Assembly: GCA_009602725.1 (NCBI GenBank)
Contig: WELB01000011.1
Location: forward strand, 92,844-156,843
Reading direction: 5' to 3'
DNA length: 64,000 nucleotides
Origin: Spirogloea muscicola
Lineage: Eukaryota > Streptophyta > Zygnematophyceae > Spirogloeales > Spirogloeaceae
Shown one piece after another: positions 39,468 to 52,100 of this stretch. The notes beneath the pieces were generated by a model that was given only the letters and a program-made list of their open reading frames with translations, searched no databases and was not told where the DNA came from. Made by a program: the position numbers and the translations under genes. Position 1 is the stretch's first letter; every line of letters begins with the position of its first letter.

Positions 39468-39475
39468 CACGTGGC
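39468..39475. promoter_or_regulatory. G-box/ABRE-like element CACGTGGC
   Basis: Exact CACGTGGC 8-mer in the interval between the divergent CYSTM and alpha/beta-hydrolase genes. A second identical copy lies at 39546-39553. In plants this core is bound by bZIP factors. Function here is inferred. Confidence 0.4.
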
Positions 39476-39545
39476 ACTGCCACGCGTCCGGCATGTTAAG
39501 GAAACGTTCCACCGCCGGCTGCGGAATGTACGCCACGGGGTGGGA

Positions 39546-39553
39546 CACGTGGC
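39546..39553. promoter_or_regulatory. Second G-box/ABRE-like element CACGTGGC
   Basis: Second exact CACGTGGC, 78 bases from the first. Paired ABRE cores are typical of stress-responsive plant promoters. Confidence 0.4.
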
Positions 39554-39778
39554 AGCGCCACAGGCACCGGGGCTCTGCCCCCAAGGGGGACCGCGTAATT
39601 GATCCGTGGTTTATTGTTAGCGATTATATTGCACTAGGTCGCGCGCCCGCCGCTCTTGAACCAATGGGGGGGGGTGCGCGTGATGAGCCTCGGTACGGAA
39701 ATGCCGGCCAGCTGCGCCCGGCGTCAATACTCGCCGAAGGATCCGTGCGAAGGCGCTGGTCCTCCGCCTGCGGCTGCT

Positions 39779-39813
<35 letters not shown>

Positions 39814-39879
39814 NGCGGCGCCCCGGCGGCGCGGCGGCGACGCGACCGCGGGCATAGGGGCGGCGAGGCCGCGGAGCGG

Positions 39880-42800
39880 ATGCGCAGGATGTCGGACGAG
39901 GTCGCGATACCGGACGCGCAGGCGGACAACGAGGAGCTCGTGCGCGACATGATGGAGACGAAGCTCGTGCTGCAGGGCCTCAGGCACGGGGGCGAGGCCG
40001 GGTACGGCGACGCACGCGGGAGACCGGATGGCAAGCCCGGTCCCAACGAGGCGCCGGCGCTGTCCCTGCCGTCAGGTACCTAGCTCCTTGGCGAGGTCGT
40101 CCCGGGACGCTTGGTCCCTTGCTGTTGATCAACAGGCTCTTTTGTTAATAGGTTATCCTTTGGTGTGCTTTACAAGGGTGCAGATCAGGCTACTGTAGCT
40201 TGACTTGCTGTGACTTGAGCTCCAGTTATTCCAGTCAAATACGATGGATAAGAAAGCTGAGTGCATCTGCAGGTCCTCTGTAGCTGGTAACTTGAGCTCC
40301 AGCTTTATTGGTCCAGTCAGTATGATGGAAAGCATAGCGGATGCCTCTGCAGGTCCTCTGTAGCTGGCAACACGATGTTTGATGCTCACAGAAGGCTGCC
40401 CACCCCGCCCAACAGTGCTCCTGCTGCTGCTGTTCAGCCCACTGTGGCTGCCGCTGCTGCCTGTGCTCGCCACCTCGCTCTTCGTCACGTGGCTCGTGCT
40501 GGCCGTCAGCTGCCTTGCCATCGCTGTCATGTCCCAGGCAAGCTTGCTGACATGCACCCGGCACAGGCCTCTCGCCACTCTTGACACACTTACTACATAG
40601 TCAGTTGTGGAGATTTGGCATGTATCTGGTACAGCTATGGACGCTGAGAGATACGTGTGAGGGTAGCGAATGTTGGCTTGTAAACAGGTCATGAATTATG
40701 GATATCACATTGGTGGCTGCTAAGCCTTGGGGTTTTACAACACTGCACTGCGTTGCACTGAAGTATGAGGTTCTCCGCAGGTCTTTGAGCCTCCGCCCAT
40801 AACGGCACCCCGCATCACGTTGCCAGATGGCCGCTCAGTGGCGTATCGTGAGCAAGGGCTACCGGCAGACAGGGCCCGCCATACCATCCTTGTGCTGCAT
40901 GGAGGGCCAGACTGCCGCCTCACTAGCATCCCTGGTATCAAGTATGTCATGCAAGCAGGCCCTCCTCCGTACAAGCTTGCCTCCTGTGCTCTGAGTGACA
41001 ACTAGGTGCCTGAATCTCAAATCCTAGACAGAAAACACTAAAACTAAAACAATAATCAGACACTGGTGTTGTCTTGCATGTAACTTATCGCATCTCTGAC
41101 GCTTGCTTGTGTGATTGTGGTCGAGATGAGAGGAAGAGGGTGGCAAAGAGTGGGCTTTGTGTTGCTCACCTCATGTCATCCTTTGTCGGCCTCCCGTGGT
41201 TCCATTATCTGACCGAGATTGATCAAGGCGCTTCCTGCAGGACAAGTCTGTTGGAGGAGTTTGGTGTTCGACTTGTGAGCTATGACAGGCCAGGGTATGG
41301 GCAGAGCGACTACTTTCCAGGTTGTCATATTGCTGCCTAGTGTTCTGGCGGCATACATCCGCTTGCCCTGTGTGAAAGCAGCATCCAGCAGTGCAGCCTG
41401 TAGTCGGTCTCATGTGGGCATATGATAGTACAGAGGAGCCTGTCAAGCTGTTTACTTCAAAAGTGCTTACTGCTGAGGTTCTCTTGCTGATTATCTCCTT
41501 ACCAGGATGGAGTCTCACGTCAAGTGTGATTGATATTCTGGAACTTGCCGACGAGCTCAAGTTGGGTGACAGATTCTGGCTCTTGGGATACTCAGGCGGA
41601 GGCCCGTATGCTTGGGCCGCTGCCAAGTACATTCCTGAGAGGCTGGCTGGCATAGCCCTCTGGGCGCCAGATGGCAACCCTTGGTGGCCATCAATTGCTG
41701 CAAACGCAAAGGTGAAGCAGCTGCTTCTGTGCTTGTCCCCTTCAAGCGGGCCACCGTTTCTGGCCCCAGAGAGCTGCTCAGTCCATGTCGTGACTGAGTG
41801 GGCTCCAGCTTCTGACATTGTTCTTACTACTGCACTCACTGCACTCACTTGTTGCGCAAGTGCTTTGGTCAAGTTTCAGATGCAAGCAGGCAAGTGTAAG
41901 GGACATTGTGTCGAACAGTGTGATTAAAGATACAGGGATAGACTTTTAGGCCAAAGTCGTAAGACTCTTATTGTCTGTCCCCTCATTGCATTTCCAGGTT
42001 TGGAAGCAGATGCCTGTTGCCGCCAGGGTTAGATACCTCGTCTCGCGCCATCTTCCAACCGTGCTTCCGCCATGGCTCGTCCCCTACCTAATCCCGACGT
42101 GGTTTGTCAGATGCTTCATTGTGCCCTTCATGAGGCCGCTTCTTCTTTACATGTTGCTGCTATATGAGGGACACCGAGACCGGCGGAAGCTCCGGCAGAG
42201 GAGGATGCTCCAAGCCTTGGCCTGTATGACTCAGTGGTCTTGCAACACGGCGTGACCATTTCTTGCGAGATTGTCTTATCCAGATCGGGAAGTTGTGAAT
42301 CTGATCAGAGACTGACTCTTGCCTGCAGTGCCTTCTGAGTGATTTTTCAAGAGACCGTATATGGGTCCAGCAATAAGTCACACTAATGATGAAGTTTCTG
42401 CATGATGACAGACACTGTGCGGGAGTCCCTGAGGCAGGGCAACCTGCAAGCTGTGTATGAGGATCTCATTCTGCCAACCCAAGACTGGCCATTTGACATA
42501 GCAGAGCTGAAAACATTCACAGGTCCTGTCCACATGTGGCAGGTACAGTGATTCCGAGGAACTTCCTAGACCCTCAGCTTTCTCATGTTGTAAGCAAAAG
42601 CAGAGGTTGTGTAGCAAGCTGTTATCTGCTGCTGTAGCACTAAAGCTGAGGCTCCGCTTGGACACTGTTGCCCAGGGCACGGACGATCAAGATGTGCCGT
42701 TTAGCCTAAACGAGGCTGTGATAAGGATTCTGCCAACCGCGGTGCTACACTCACTCCCACGGGAAGGGCATTTCTCTTGGTTTTGCTTCAACGACAGTGG

Positions 42801-42918
42801 CCATCGCGAAGTATTGCACACGCTCCTGGGGCCCCCGCAAGGGCCTGCAGTGCAAGAGGCGAGCCCGGCTGCGCAAGATTTACTGGATGACATGCTGATT
42901 GCCGACATGGAAGACTAA
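39880..42918 (+). CDS. Alpha/beta-hydrolase with N-terminal membrane anchor
   Basis: Serine hydrolase of unknown substrate. The probable exon 1 (39880-40075) reads MRRMSDEVAIPDAQADNEEL and ends LSLPS in phase 1. It joins in phase to exon 2 at 40392 (EGCPPRPTVLLLLLFSPLWL), a long hydrophobic anchor. Exon 3 reads ITLPDGRSVAYREQG and LVLHGGPDCRLTSIPG (oxyanion HGG). Next come FGVRLVSYDRPGYGQSDYF and LGDRFWLLGYSGGGPYAWAA, where GYSGG holds the nucleophile Ser. The cap region has VWKQMPVAARVRYLV and a hydrophobic stretch near 42060-42160. The last exon has GTDDQDVPF (acid Asp) and LPREGHFSWF (catalytic His), ending DDMLIADMED at 42918. It resembles plant membrane-anchored alpha/beta hydrolases. 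N39814, in a CGG run, makes the true start doubtful. Confidence 0.75.
40205..40375. repeat. Tandem duplication carrying two 3' splice-site-like ends
   Basis: Two copies of about 80 bases, each with CTTGAGCTCCAG near the start and TCTGCAGGTCCTCTGTAGCT at the end, lie directly upstream of exon 2 of the hydrolase gene. Each copy presents a CTGCAG acceptor-like sequence. Confidence 0.7.
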
Positions 42919-44039
42919 AGAAGTTGGCAGCGTCACTGGTTTGCTTACCTTTAGTTGCTGAAAATGTGGACTTTGATAGAAGTCTGCAACATGTCTAGAG
43001 TGCAGGATGCTGAGTCCTTGGTTAGGTTTAAGTAGCACTTGTCAGGTGTAGATGCAGCTTGTGCCAATGAAGGCTCTGATAAGTGTCCGCAAGGTTGTGG
43101 TGGATGTTATGTAGGGTGTTGTTGGAGCTGTATTGTTAGGTGCATGATCTAATGCGTGATAGTGCTCGCTTTTGAGATGTCTATTATTCATGGCTATATT
43201 TTCCATGCACAATGGGCCAAGGGAGGGGGAGAAAAGGGCTCCAGCTTTCTTCAGTAACTAGAACATGCTTCCTCAGTCTGCGAATGAATGACCTTTTCCA
43301 ATCCGCCACTTAACCTGCTTCAGACGCTAGTTAATTGCGCTTCATGCAAATCCTGCCAACTTGTTTGTTCCGCATTCGCTTGATATAGCTCACCATAGGA
43401 AAGCTTCTGATTATGCAAGGTGCTTACGTATCTTATCTGAAAGAGCCATCTCTCTCTCTCTTTTTGAAAAGAGTCTGCCGAGCTTTATTAGCGACCTCAC
43501 GTCCTTCAATCTGGATGCCTCCTTGTCAGCACATCGCGCTGCAAGCTGAATTTATCAGGCCTTGTGAGATGGTAGTGATACATTTTGACCATTTCCTCAG
43601 AGCTTCTGTAATGCAGGACAATGCAGGTGCTAGTGTACAAGGACAGCTGTGATAGCCAGTGCATTCTCAGGGGGTCTCTGAGACATTCTACTCAGCATGG
43701 AGCTGCAGGATGGCAAGTAGGGCCCTTTAGGGTCAGCTTAGCAGCAGGTGACGCTCATCTGTCAATGTGCTTGCCAATGTACTCGGCCACTCAGGCCTTC
43801 CATCACTCAACACACATTCCAGTCTCTAGGACTCCCGAGAAATATATAGTGTCAGATCAGCCGAGAGGAGGAGAGTAACCGTACTTGTATGTTGGGCTGC
43901 TGCGAAAGCCGCAGCTTGAGCACAAAACGTTCATGTCTGGTCTCACTTGGTTGCAACCTAGCGGCGCATGCTGCGCAGTGCAGAGCGTCGGTTGTCAGTG
44001 GTCGAAGCTCGCCACTGCACCTCGGCCTCTGACGCCGCC
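42919..44039. other. Intergenic region between two co-directional genes
   Basis: About 1.1 kb with no recognised gene. Short open frames (43361, 43413, 43621) have no family similarity. Confidence 0.35.
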
Positions 44040-47000
44040 ATGGCGCCCTTGGACCCGCACTCGTATGCGGACAGCGACCAGCCGCTGACGGAGTCCGTGG
44101 AGCTGCGCCTGCGCGTCGACTTCGAGGCGCGGGCCATTGCGGGCACGGCAACGCTGCGGCTGGCGGCGCCAGCGCGCGGCGCGCTGGACCTCGACACGCG
44201 GGGCCTGGAGATCGAGGCCGTCGTCGCCAGTCCGTCCGGCACGCCGCTGGAGTACGAGCTTGGCCAGCCAGATGGTAAGAACGCTCAGGATTAGGTTAGG
44301 GTCAGAGTTTGGGTTAAGGTTAGGGTTGAGGAGGTAGCCACCGTCGCAGCCTTGCTGCGCTCTGCCGCGCCCGCTCTGCGGCCGGCATTCATCAGTCCGC
44401 TGTGCAGACTGATGAATGCGGCGGCTGATATCAAAAGAGCGGGTGTGAAAGCCAGCCAATTTCTATAGAGGGTGTTAATTACTACATTAGCGGAGCCACA
44501 GGCTAGGTTTAGGATTCAAGGACGGAGGTCAGGGTCAGGATAGCGATTGATAGCGGCAGATTATGGATAGGATTCTTCCCTCTGCACTGGTGATTCTTCC
44601 AATGGTGGAGTTTGTATTGAGTGACATAGGAGGGCCTGAGTGACTACGTACTTAGGCAAGCATACTGACAGGTGCACATCACCTGCTGTGTGAGCCAACC
44701 CGCTCAGTAACCACGAGTAGCACTTACAGAGGTTGCTGATCAAGCAAGCCGGGCTCTGGCGGACTGTTTGTCGATGAGACCGAAAGGACAGTCTAACAGT
44801 AAAAACAGTGGTGATGTTAGTAAAAGGAAACAGGGTTTCTAAAAGTAGTGATGTTGGTGGTATTATTCTAAATCAGTAGCTTGTCTGTGCAGTGATCAAG
44901 GGCCGGCGGCTGCGCATCAAGCTGGAGGGCGATGCGGTCGCGGTGCGGTATTGCACGACGGCCGCCTCGACGGCGCTGCAGTGGCTGGCTCCGCAGCAGA
45001 CGGCCGGTGGCGTGCTGCCGTACGTGTTCACGCAGTGCCAGGCCATTCACGCCCGCTCTGTCTTCCCCTGCCAGGACACCCCTCTGGTAACCTTATCTCT
45101 AACACTCACTCCTTTACTCAAACTTATTATTCAACTCCCAGCTACTTCAGCGCACTTCTGCTGGCTGATTAATTGGCTGCTGTGGTGTAGGTTTACTTGC
45201 GGGAACTAGGTCTTGATCTTGCATGCTGACATTGCCACTACAGTCACAATCGTATGCTGGAAAGGCATGGGAAGGCATCACGTTGGCAGCAGATGATGGC
45301 TGCAGGCTCGCATCAAGTACAAGGCGGATGTGGAGGTGATGGCCGCGGCGCGTGTGGTCATGAGCGCGGCACATGTGGGCCGCACGACCTCTGTAGAGGG
45401 CGACACAATCGTTGAGTCTTTCAGAATGGAGCAGCCCATTCCTCCCTATCTTTTTGCGCTTGCGGCAGGTGGCCTCACTATCTGTTACCCTTGCATCAAG
45501 AGCATCAGTAATGTATCCATGACGGCATACTGCACACTGCTCACAAGATTGGCAGTGTGCTTGCTGCGTGTCATAGCACCTTCTGCTGACTAGGTCAACA
45601 CACAGATTTGCGATACACATGCCATCTCGACAAAGCCTAAACACTTATGAGAACACGGTGATTTGACACACCAAGAAAAACTGACTCCTTCTGCTCTGAG
45701 GAGGTATTGATTCTAGACAGCAACAAGCACAGGTGACATGCACCAGCTGCATCAGACAGGTCAGGGCGGCTATGGATGGTCTGATGACCGTTTTTGGGCC
45801 GACAAGCAGGCAACATAAAGCACCAGGACCTGTCGCATCGCTGCCGTGTATACGCGGAGCCGGCGGTTCTACAAGCAGCGGCGTACGAGTTTGCCTACGT
45901 GGAGAGGATGGTAGAGACAGCGGAGGAGCTATTTGGCCCGTATGACTGGGAGCGCTTTGACGTGCTGGTGATGCCGCCGTCCTTCCCTTTCGGCGGCATG
46001 GAGAACCCGCGCATGGTGTTTCTGACGCCCACACTTCTCGCTGGTGACCGCTCGCTCGTGGGCGTTGTTGCGCACGAGCTCGCACACAGCTGGACCGGCA
46101 ACCTGGTCACTAATGCAACCATGGACGATTTTTGGCTGAATGAGGTGCGGAATGCCAATCATCTTGTAATGTCTAAGAATAAGCAACTTGATGGACAGGC
46201 CTTGGCTGGCTGGCTTGTGTTGACATTGTAACTGCTGGTCCTCAACTGTCCTGCCATGATTGTCGACAGCTGACGATTTAGAAATCCATCTTCCTGTCAA
46301 TACGCCGGCCCGATTAAGGCTTGCGGGTCAAGTGCCCAGGCATTCACCACGTATGCAGAACGGCGGATCCAAGAGGCTCTGGAAGGGCCAGACCGCCTTG
46401 CCATGCACTCTACGATCGGGTGGAATGGACTTGTGGAGGAGGTTCGGCGCTTCAAAGACCAGCCGCAATTCACCAGGCTGAAGATGAACCTAGAAGGTAT
46501 CGACCCAGATGAGGTCTACAGCGAGGTCCCGTACGAGAAGGGCTTTCTCTTTCTGAAAAAAATTGAACACGAGGTATGCTGCAAATTGCCAAACAACATG
46601 CTGTAAACACGAAGTCGTCAAGTTGCAGGAAGCAGTGCTATAGTTGCCGGATCAGAACTCAAGTCTAAGGGCGTACAAGTGAGACCCCTCACTAATAGTC
46701 AGTCTCTGCCTATGGTAACTAGATTACTGACATGCATAAGCAAGTATGAGCTGACATGCCAGGTGTAAGTGCAGGTCGGGAGGCCACGCTTCGACGCCTT
46801 CCTGCGGAAGTACATAAGTGCCTTCCGCTTCCAGTCGATTACTACGGAGACGTTCCTTGCCTTCCTGTCCGCAGAGCTGCCGGGCATTGGCGACGCCGTC
46901 GACCTGCACGAGTGGGTGCAGGGGACAGGCATTCCCAGTGATGCGCCGCGGCCGGCCTCGGCAGCTCTGGAGCACATCAAAGCCCTGGCGGAGGGTGGCC

Positions 47001-47549
47001 GGGAGCTCGCCGCCGAGGACACGGCGGTGTGGCAGGCACTTGACTGGCAAGTCTACCTCGAAGCGCTGCCTCGGGTGCTCGACCATGACCGTGTGGTGTG
47101 CCTCAACGAGCGCTTCCACCTTTCAGAGTCGACCAATTCGGAGATTCGGTCCGCTTTTCTCACAATCGTCGCCCATTCAGGTACCCCATGACTCCACGAC
47201 TCCATGCACTCCTGCATCGTTAGAGATTGTCATTGCAATTCCTCTCCTGCTCAATCTAAAAGACTGTCTGCTTACAGACGTGATACAGGAACGCCCTTTT
47301 ACTCGTTGTTGACTGAGTGGTCGGCCTCCTGATGCTTGTGCAGAGTATAAGCTGTGCTACGAGGCAATCGAGCGTTCGCTAGCGAGCAACGGGCGGATGA
47401 AGTACCTCAAGCCGCTGTACACTGGTCTCCTGCAGGGCGCCGCAGAGTCCAAGGCCTTCTCGCGGCGTGTGTTCGAAGTCAACAAGCTTCGCTATCACCC
47501 AATTGCCAACGACGTCATTGAGGGCGTCCTCTCCAAGCATGGCGCCTGA
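44040..47549 (+). CDS. Leukotriene-A4-hydrolase-type aminopeptidase (M1 family)
   Basis: Cytosolic zinc metallopeptidase; green-lineage members act mainly as aminopeptidases. It starts [20 protein letters not shown] at 44040 in a GCCGCCATGG context, matching plant N-termini. An in-frame upstream Met at 43968 is less likely. Exon 2 (from 44893) has [20 protein letters not shown] and [17 protein letters not shown]. The next exon has [14 protein letters not shown] and [13 protein letters not shown]. The catalytic exon (about 45825-46143) has [19 protein letters not shown] (exopeptidase GxMEN) and [20 protein letters not shown] (zinc HExxH), then DDFWLNE with the third zinc ligand. Later come [33 protein letters not shown] and the helical C-terminal domain ending [13 protein letters not shown]. 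The Gly in the usual NEGHT appears as Ala. A telomere-like tract sits in intron 1. Confidence 0.93.
44286..44335. repeat. Interstitial telomere-like tract in aminopeptidase intron 1
   Basis: Degenerate TTAGGG/TTTGGG units (GGATTAGGTTAGGGTCAG and GGTTAGGGTTGAGG) lie right after the first exon. Confidence 0.65.
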
Positions 47550-47706
47550 AGATAGGCCATTCTCCATTGGGCATTCTCTTAGACCTACAACCAACAACCG
47601 CTTTGAGGAGGTCCTTTGCTGATCACTTCAAGGAGAGCGTGCCTAAGGCTGCTATACGTTCTTGAATTGTCTGTCGTTGGTCACTGAACTTATTGTTACT
47701 GCCGAA

Positions 47707-47759
47707 TATATTATATGCTTCTGCTGAAGCTGTAAAAGGCTTCTGCTGAAGCTGTAAAC
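47707..47759. repeat. 20-base tandem duplication with TGTAAA, 3' of the aminopeptidase gene
   Basis: GCTTCTGCTGAAGCTGTAAA occurs twice in tandem about 165-210 bases after the stop codon. TGTAA is the usual green-algal polyadenylation signal in chlorophytes, so the pair could be a doubled poly(A) signal. That role is inferred. Confidence 0.55.
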
Positions 47760-48224
47760 CAAGTGTTGTTCACTATTGTCCTTCACAAGCTGCGGAGATT
47801 GTGGTTGGCAAGCCCTTATAGTGCTTTGCAGAGGGCTCAAGCAGGGGCTGAGCGGTTCTACTTCCAGGTGCCACTAAAGACCTCCAGAAGCACATCACCA
47901 GCATAAGCCGAAGTGCTGCCACATTCCTCACTATAAAAGACGTTGTCCGCAAGTCAGACTTGCTACCGTTGCCACAGCTCTTGACGCCATCGCAGTCTTT
48001 ACAGCCAACCCGAGTCTTGCGGAGATTGCCTGCGCAAGCCACTTCTCCTTGCTCTGCCGGAGCACCTTACCCACAGCCCTTCCAGCTATCTATTTCCTGC
48101 TGAAGTGCTGACTTGCACAATAGCTACTACACACAAGAGCTACTACTAAATGCTCAATTGCAGGTCAGCTCTTGTGTGCGCAAGATGAGAAAATTCCCGT
48201 TATCCTTTGGACTTGTCGATGCTT

Positions 48225-48265
48225 TTCGGGCTGGCTTTTCACAGTTCTCGCCCCCATTGAATGAG
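48225..48265 (+). repeat. Hairpin-repeat copy
   Basis: CGGGCTGGCTTTTCACAGTT followed by CTCGCCCCCATTGAATGAGC, a clear match to the 8.2-8.7 kb copies. Confidence 0.75.
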
Positions 48266-48874
48266 CATTACCTTTTTCCTCCACCTTCCGTCGATCATGG
48301 CGGCTGACCTAGCTGGATCCATTAGCGAGACGGAATCTGGGCAGGTACTGCCGTGCGCACAAGCTAGTGATGAAAGTTTTCCTGGGCTGCGTGCTCTTGT
48401 ACCTGCTCCTGTACCTGTCCCTGTGTGTTGTACACAGCGTTCGCAGAGTCTGCATTCCTCCAGTCGTGCTCCTCCATTGGACGTCCTCCAGGTCCAGCAG
48501 ATCGCCCTCGATAAGGCGGCGGCCCAGCAGAGCGACCTCGTCGCAGCGGCTCAGATGCAGATGTGCTCATGGCGGCAAACAGATTCAGATCTCAGACAGA
48601 CAGTCAGACAGCACAGGCTCCGCCCTCACCCAAGGTGGGTGGCAGCCATGGATAGGGCGCACGGGCGCACCGCGTGGCCTCAGATGAGGAGAGGAAGTCC
48701 AACCGGTGCCCGAGGCCTCCCTTATCGAGTAGTGACCTTTATGTTTTGACCCGTGGTTATTGAGCGGGTCAATCTGCTGTAGGTTATGTAGATTTTCAGA
48801 TGTGCTTGCCTTTGTACCTGGCCATTTGGCCTACATTTCTTTCTAATACACGATCTTTTCCTTATCAAGAAGAA

Positions 48875-48998
48875 GATCTTATCTTTGTTTCTGTGTGCTT
48901 GGTTTTGCTTCCCCTGGCCCGCTTCTCGTCCTCTATTCATTCTTTTTTGGGCTGGCTTTTCCAGCCCCTATCCTCAATGGGCGAGCACTTTCTTATGC
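48875..48998 (+). repeat. Long copy of the dispersed hairpin repeat
   Basis: Contains CTGTGTGCTTGGTTTTGCTT, CCCCTGGCCCGCTTCTCGTC, CATTCTTTTTTGGGCTGGCT and TTTCCAGCCCCTATCCTCAA. The reverse complement of 56140-56330 matches these blocks almost base for base. Confidence 0.8.
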
Positions 48999-49176
48999 AA
49001 AGGAGACTCTCAGGGCTCAATGAGACGAGGCGGGATGGTCACCCACCCCGACCCGCCGATTCAACATATTACAATATTCGACAAATGACAGGGTGCCGAC
49101 CCTGATGACTCTGTCCGATTAGGGCAGGATTAGGTCGGCCTCGGCGCTGGTCACCCCGCAAGCTCCGTGCCTGGCC

Positions 49177-52100
49177 ATGGCGGCCGCGGCGTCGGCGGCG
49201 GTGGCGGCGGCGGCGNCGCGGGTGCCCGCCACTGGCGTCGCCGGGCTGCCACTGCTGGCGGTGGAGCGACAGCGGCAGCGGCGGCGGCGGCGGCGGCGGC
49301 GGCGGGCGTGCGCGAGTGGCCGGCCTTCTACCCGTGGGAGAAGGCGAGCGCCCGCGCACCGGGATTAAGATTTAGCGTCTAGAATCGAGGGTCCAGAGTT
49401 CGAGCAACCGAGCCGGCTCAGCCTGGAGGGCCGGCCTGGGCTCATGCGGGCCTTGCCAGCAGGGCGCCAGGCGATCAGCCTAAAGTGACAAGAAGATGGG
49501 GAGAATATCGTTAAGCTCTTGATCTCATGATGGACTTCAACAGCTTAGATTTAAGCTCATGGGACTAGGATGGGGGCCCTCAATGCTGCGACCCCAAACC
49601 CTAACCCTAGTCCTAAACCCCTAAACGCTAGACCCAAACACCTTGGACCCTAGAACCCTAAATCCTTATTTACTACACCCTAAAGTTGAACCATAACCCC
49701 GGCACGACCTCGCAGGTGAAGCTGGGGGGCGTGGCCGTGTCGCCCATGGGCTTGGGGACGTGGTCGTGGGGCAACCAGCTGCTGTGGGGCTACAGCACCG
49801 CCATGGACGGCGAGCTGCAGGCCGCCTTCGACGCCGCCGTCGCCGCCGGCGTCAACCTCTTCGACACCGCCGACTCGTACGGCACAGGCCGGCTCAACGG
49901 CCGCGCCGAGCTGCTGCTCGGCCGCTTCATTCGCGAGTACCCTGGTAAGCATTCCTGCTTGGTCTGGACACGCCCTAATGTGAAGATTCTGAGCTATTTA
50001 AAATCGAAAGTTATTTCAGGGCTTTCACTGGAACGAGTAAAAGCCACCGACTTTGCCAGCCACTTGCCAGAATTCACGCAACTGTCATCCATGCACTCTC
50101 CTTATCTGCCATCAAGCAGGCCTTCAATTTTACCTGCTCAGCGGATTCTGGCCTCCTGGGCTTCAGATGCATCATGATGCACCAATGCCAGCCTTTAGAT
50201 GGCTGAGACGTAATCTCCAGCTTTAAGAGTGCATGGAGTAGTATCGCCGGCAGCAGAGGCCTGACAGCAGCTGCAACTACAGCAAGTAGGCAGGAGCCCC
50301 CTTACTCTTGCTCTTGACATGCACACAGTGTCCTCTTCTTAGGGCGTTACCCCAATTGACGAGCCCCCTGATCTTGCCCCTGGCAGCTGGTCCACAGGCT
50401 CGGAGCGAGTGCGGGAGCGAGTGAGGGTGGCAACCAAGTTCGCCGCCTACCCCTGGCGGCTGACAACTGCGCAGATGGTGGCAGCTTGCAGGTCCTCAAG
50501 CCCGTCTGTGTGTTGGCATCTTGCTTCCGTGCATTCTTGTCGCTCTCATCTCATGCCCTCAGTTCCAAATGCTGTGCAGATAAGCGGCAACAAATTGTCA
50601 CAGCTCCTCGATTGCAATGTTGGGCCTTACTGCTGAGTACTCTACATCTACAAATGCCAGGGGCTCGCTGAGACGGCTTGGCGCAGACAAGCTTGCGGTG
50701 GGCCAGCTCCACTGGTCGGCAGCCAAGTATGCACCGCTCCAGGAGCGCGTCCTTTGGGACGGCCTCGTCGCCATGTACGAGCAGGTGCTGCCGCCACTCA
50801 GTCGAAATACATCACTTATTGTCGCAGAGTCTTGATAGCACAACGAGCGAGACTCTCATGCGAAGACGTTCAGGACTAATTACGTCTCGAAGGCTGTGAA
50901 GTAGGGTCCACTCACAACCCTGAGACGGTGAATGTTAGGGCATTGAATATGGACTGGATATCGTCTAGCCGAGTTGCTCAGATATTCTTCAAGTAGAGCA
51001 GCATGTACGTCGTTTCTGAGGTTGCAAAGCAATTGCTCTCGTGCGGATCCACAGGGCCTGGTTGAGGAAGTCGGCGTAAGCAATTACGGGCCTAAGCAGA
51101 TGCTGAAAATACACGATTATCTGCGCGCCAGAGGAGTGCCGCTCGCGTCGGCACAGGTCTGCTTGCTGTGGCCGCCGTTTCTTGCTGAACTTATGAGGTA
51201 GTGACATGTCTTCTAGCATTCATAGAAAATCAGCGAAGGAGATACAGGGAAGAGCTGGAACTGCTGATTGCAGCAATTTTATGCTGGGCGCATGCTTTTG
51301 GCAGGTGCGGTGTCTTTGTGGACCTGAGCTTCGCCACTTGTTGTAACTAGTGACACCTAATGCATGGCCTCGTTAATTGTGCAGGTCCAGTTCTCGCTCA
51401 TCAGCCGTGGTCCAGAGCAGATGGATGTGAAGGCCATCTGTGACGACCTTGGCATCCGGCTCATCTCGTACAGCCCCCTTGGGCTGGGCATGCTGACTGG
51501 GAAGTATGTAGGAGATCAGCTGCCCAAGGGGCCTAGGTACGAGCATCATGAGAGAGTCAACATGCTCCTAAATCTAAACGCCTCAACCCTTGTACTTGAT
51601 AGCAATCTCCCAGGCACATGATGTTTAGCACACCTACATTGCCGCGGGGCAGTATATTTCAATTGCCCTGCTTAATGGCGCAGCCACACATAGGACGTTT
51701 TCCCCCCAGCAATGGCTCCTGTAGTATGTATTTACATTGCTGACACTGTTTGAGGTCAACAACATGTAAGAACGTCTTGAGCTCACCCTGTGCTGGGTCA
51801 GTAGTAGCAAAGCTTGGTGATCCAGCAGGCATGCTCACCAGCATTTTCTCATCCAAAATCACTTACATCGGTCTCCTGTGCCTCTGCGATTGCAGGAGCT
51901 TGCTCTTTAGGCAGATTCTTCCAGGACTGAGGCCACTTTTGCAGACAATGCAGGAGATTGCGGTAGCACGAGGGAAGTCTGTCCCTCAGGTACATTGATT
52001 ACTCAATCTTGCGAGGACAGTGGCTTCATTGTGCACTGTACATGCATGATGCATTGCTGTGTACACATTTTCAATCTTTGTGGAGTGTTGGGCCTCTTAA

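Larger units (their letters stand above)
47760..49176. other. Intergenic region with dispersed-repeat copies
   Basis: No gene recognised. Copies of the hairpin repeat lie at about 48225-48265 and 48940-48995. The open frame at 48261-48749 is Ala/Gln-rich without family similarity and may be element-derived. Confidence 0.4.

Noticed and set aside
48261-48749. 162-residue + strand frame
   Set aside because: Ala/Gln/Arg-rich with no recognised domain, next to repeat copies; coding status unsupported.
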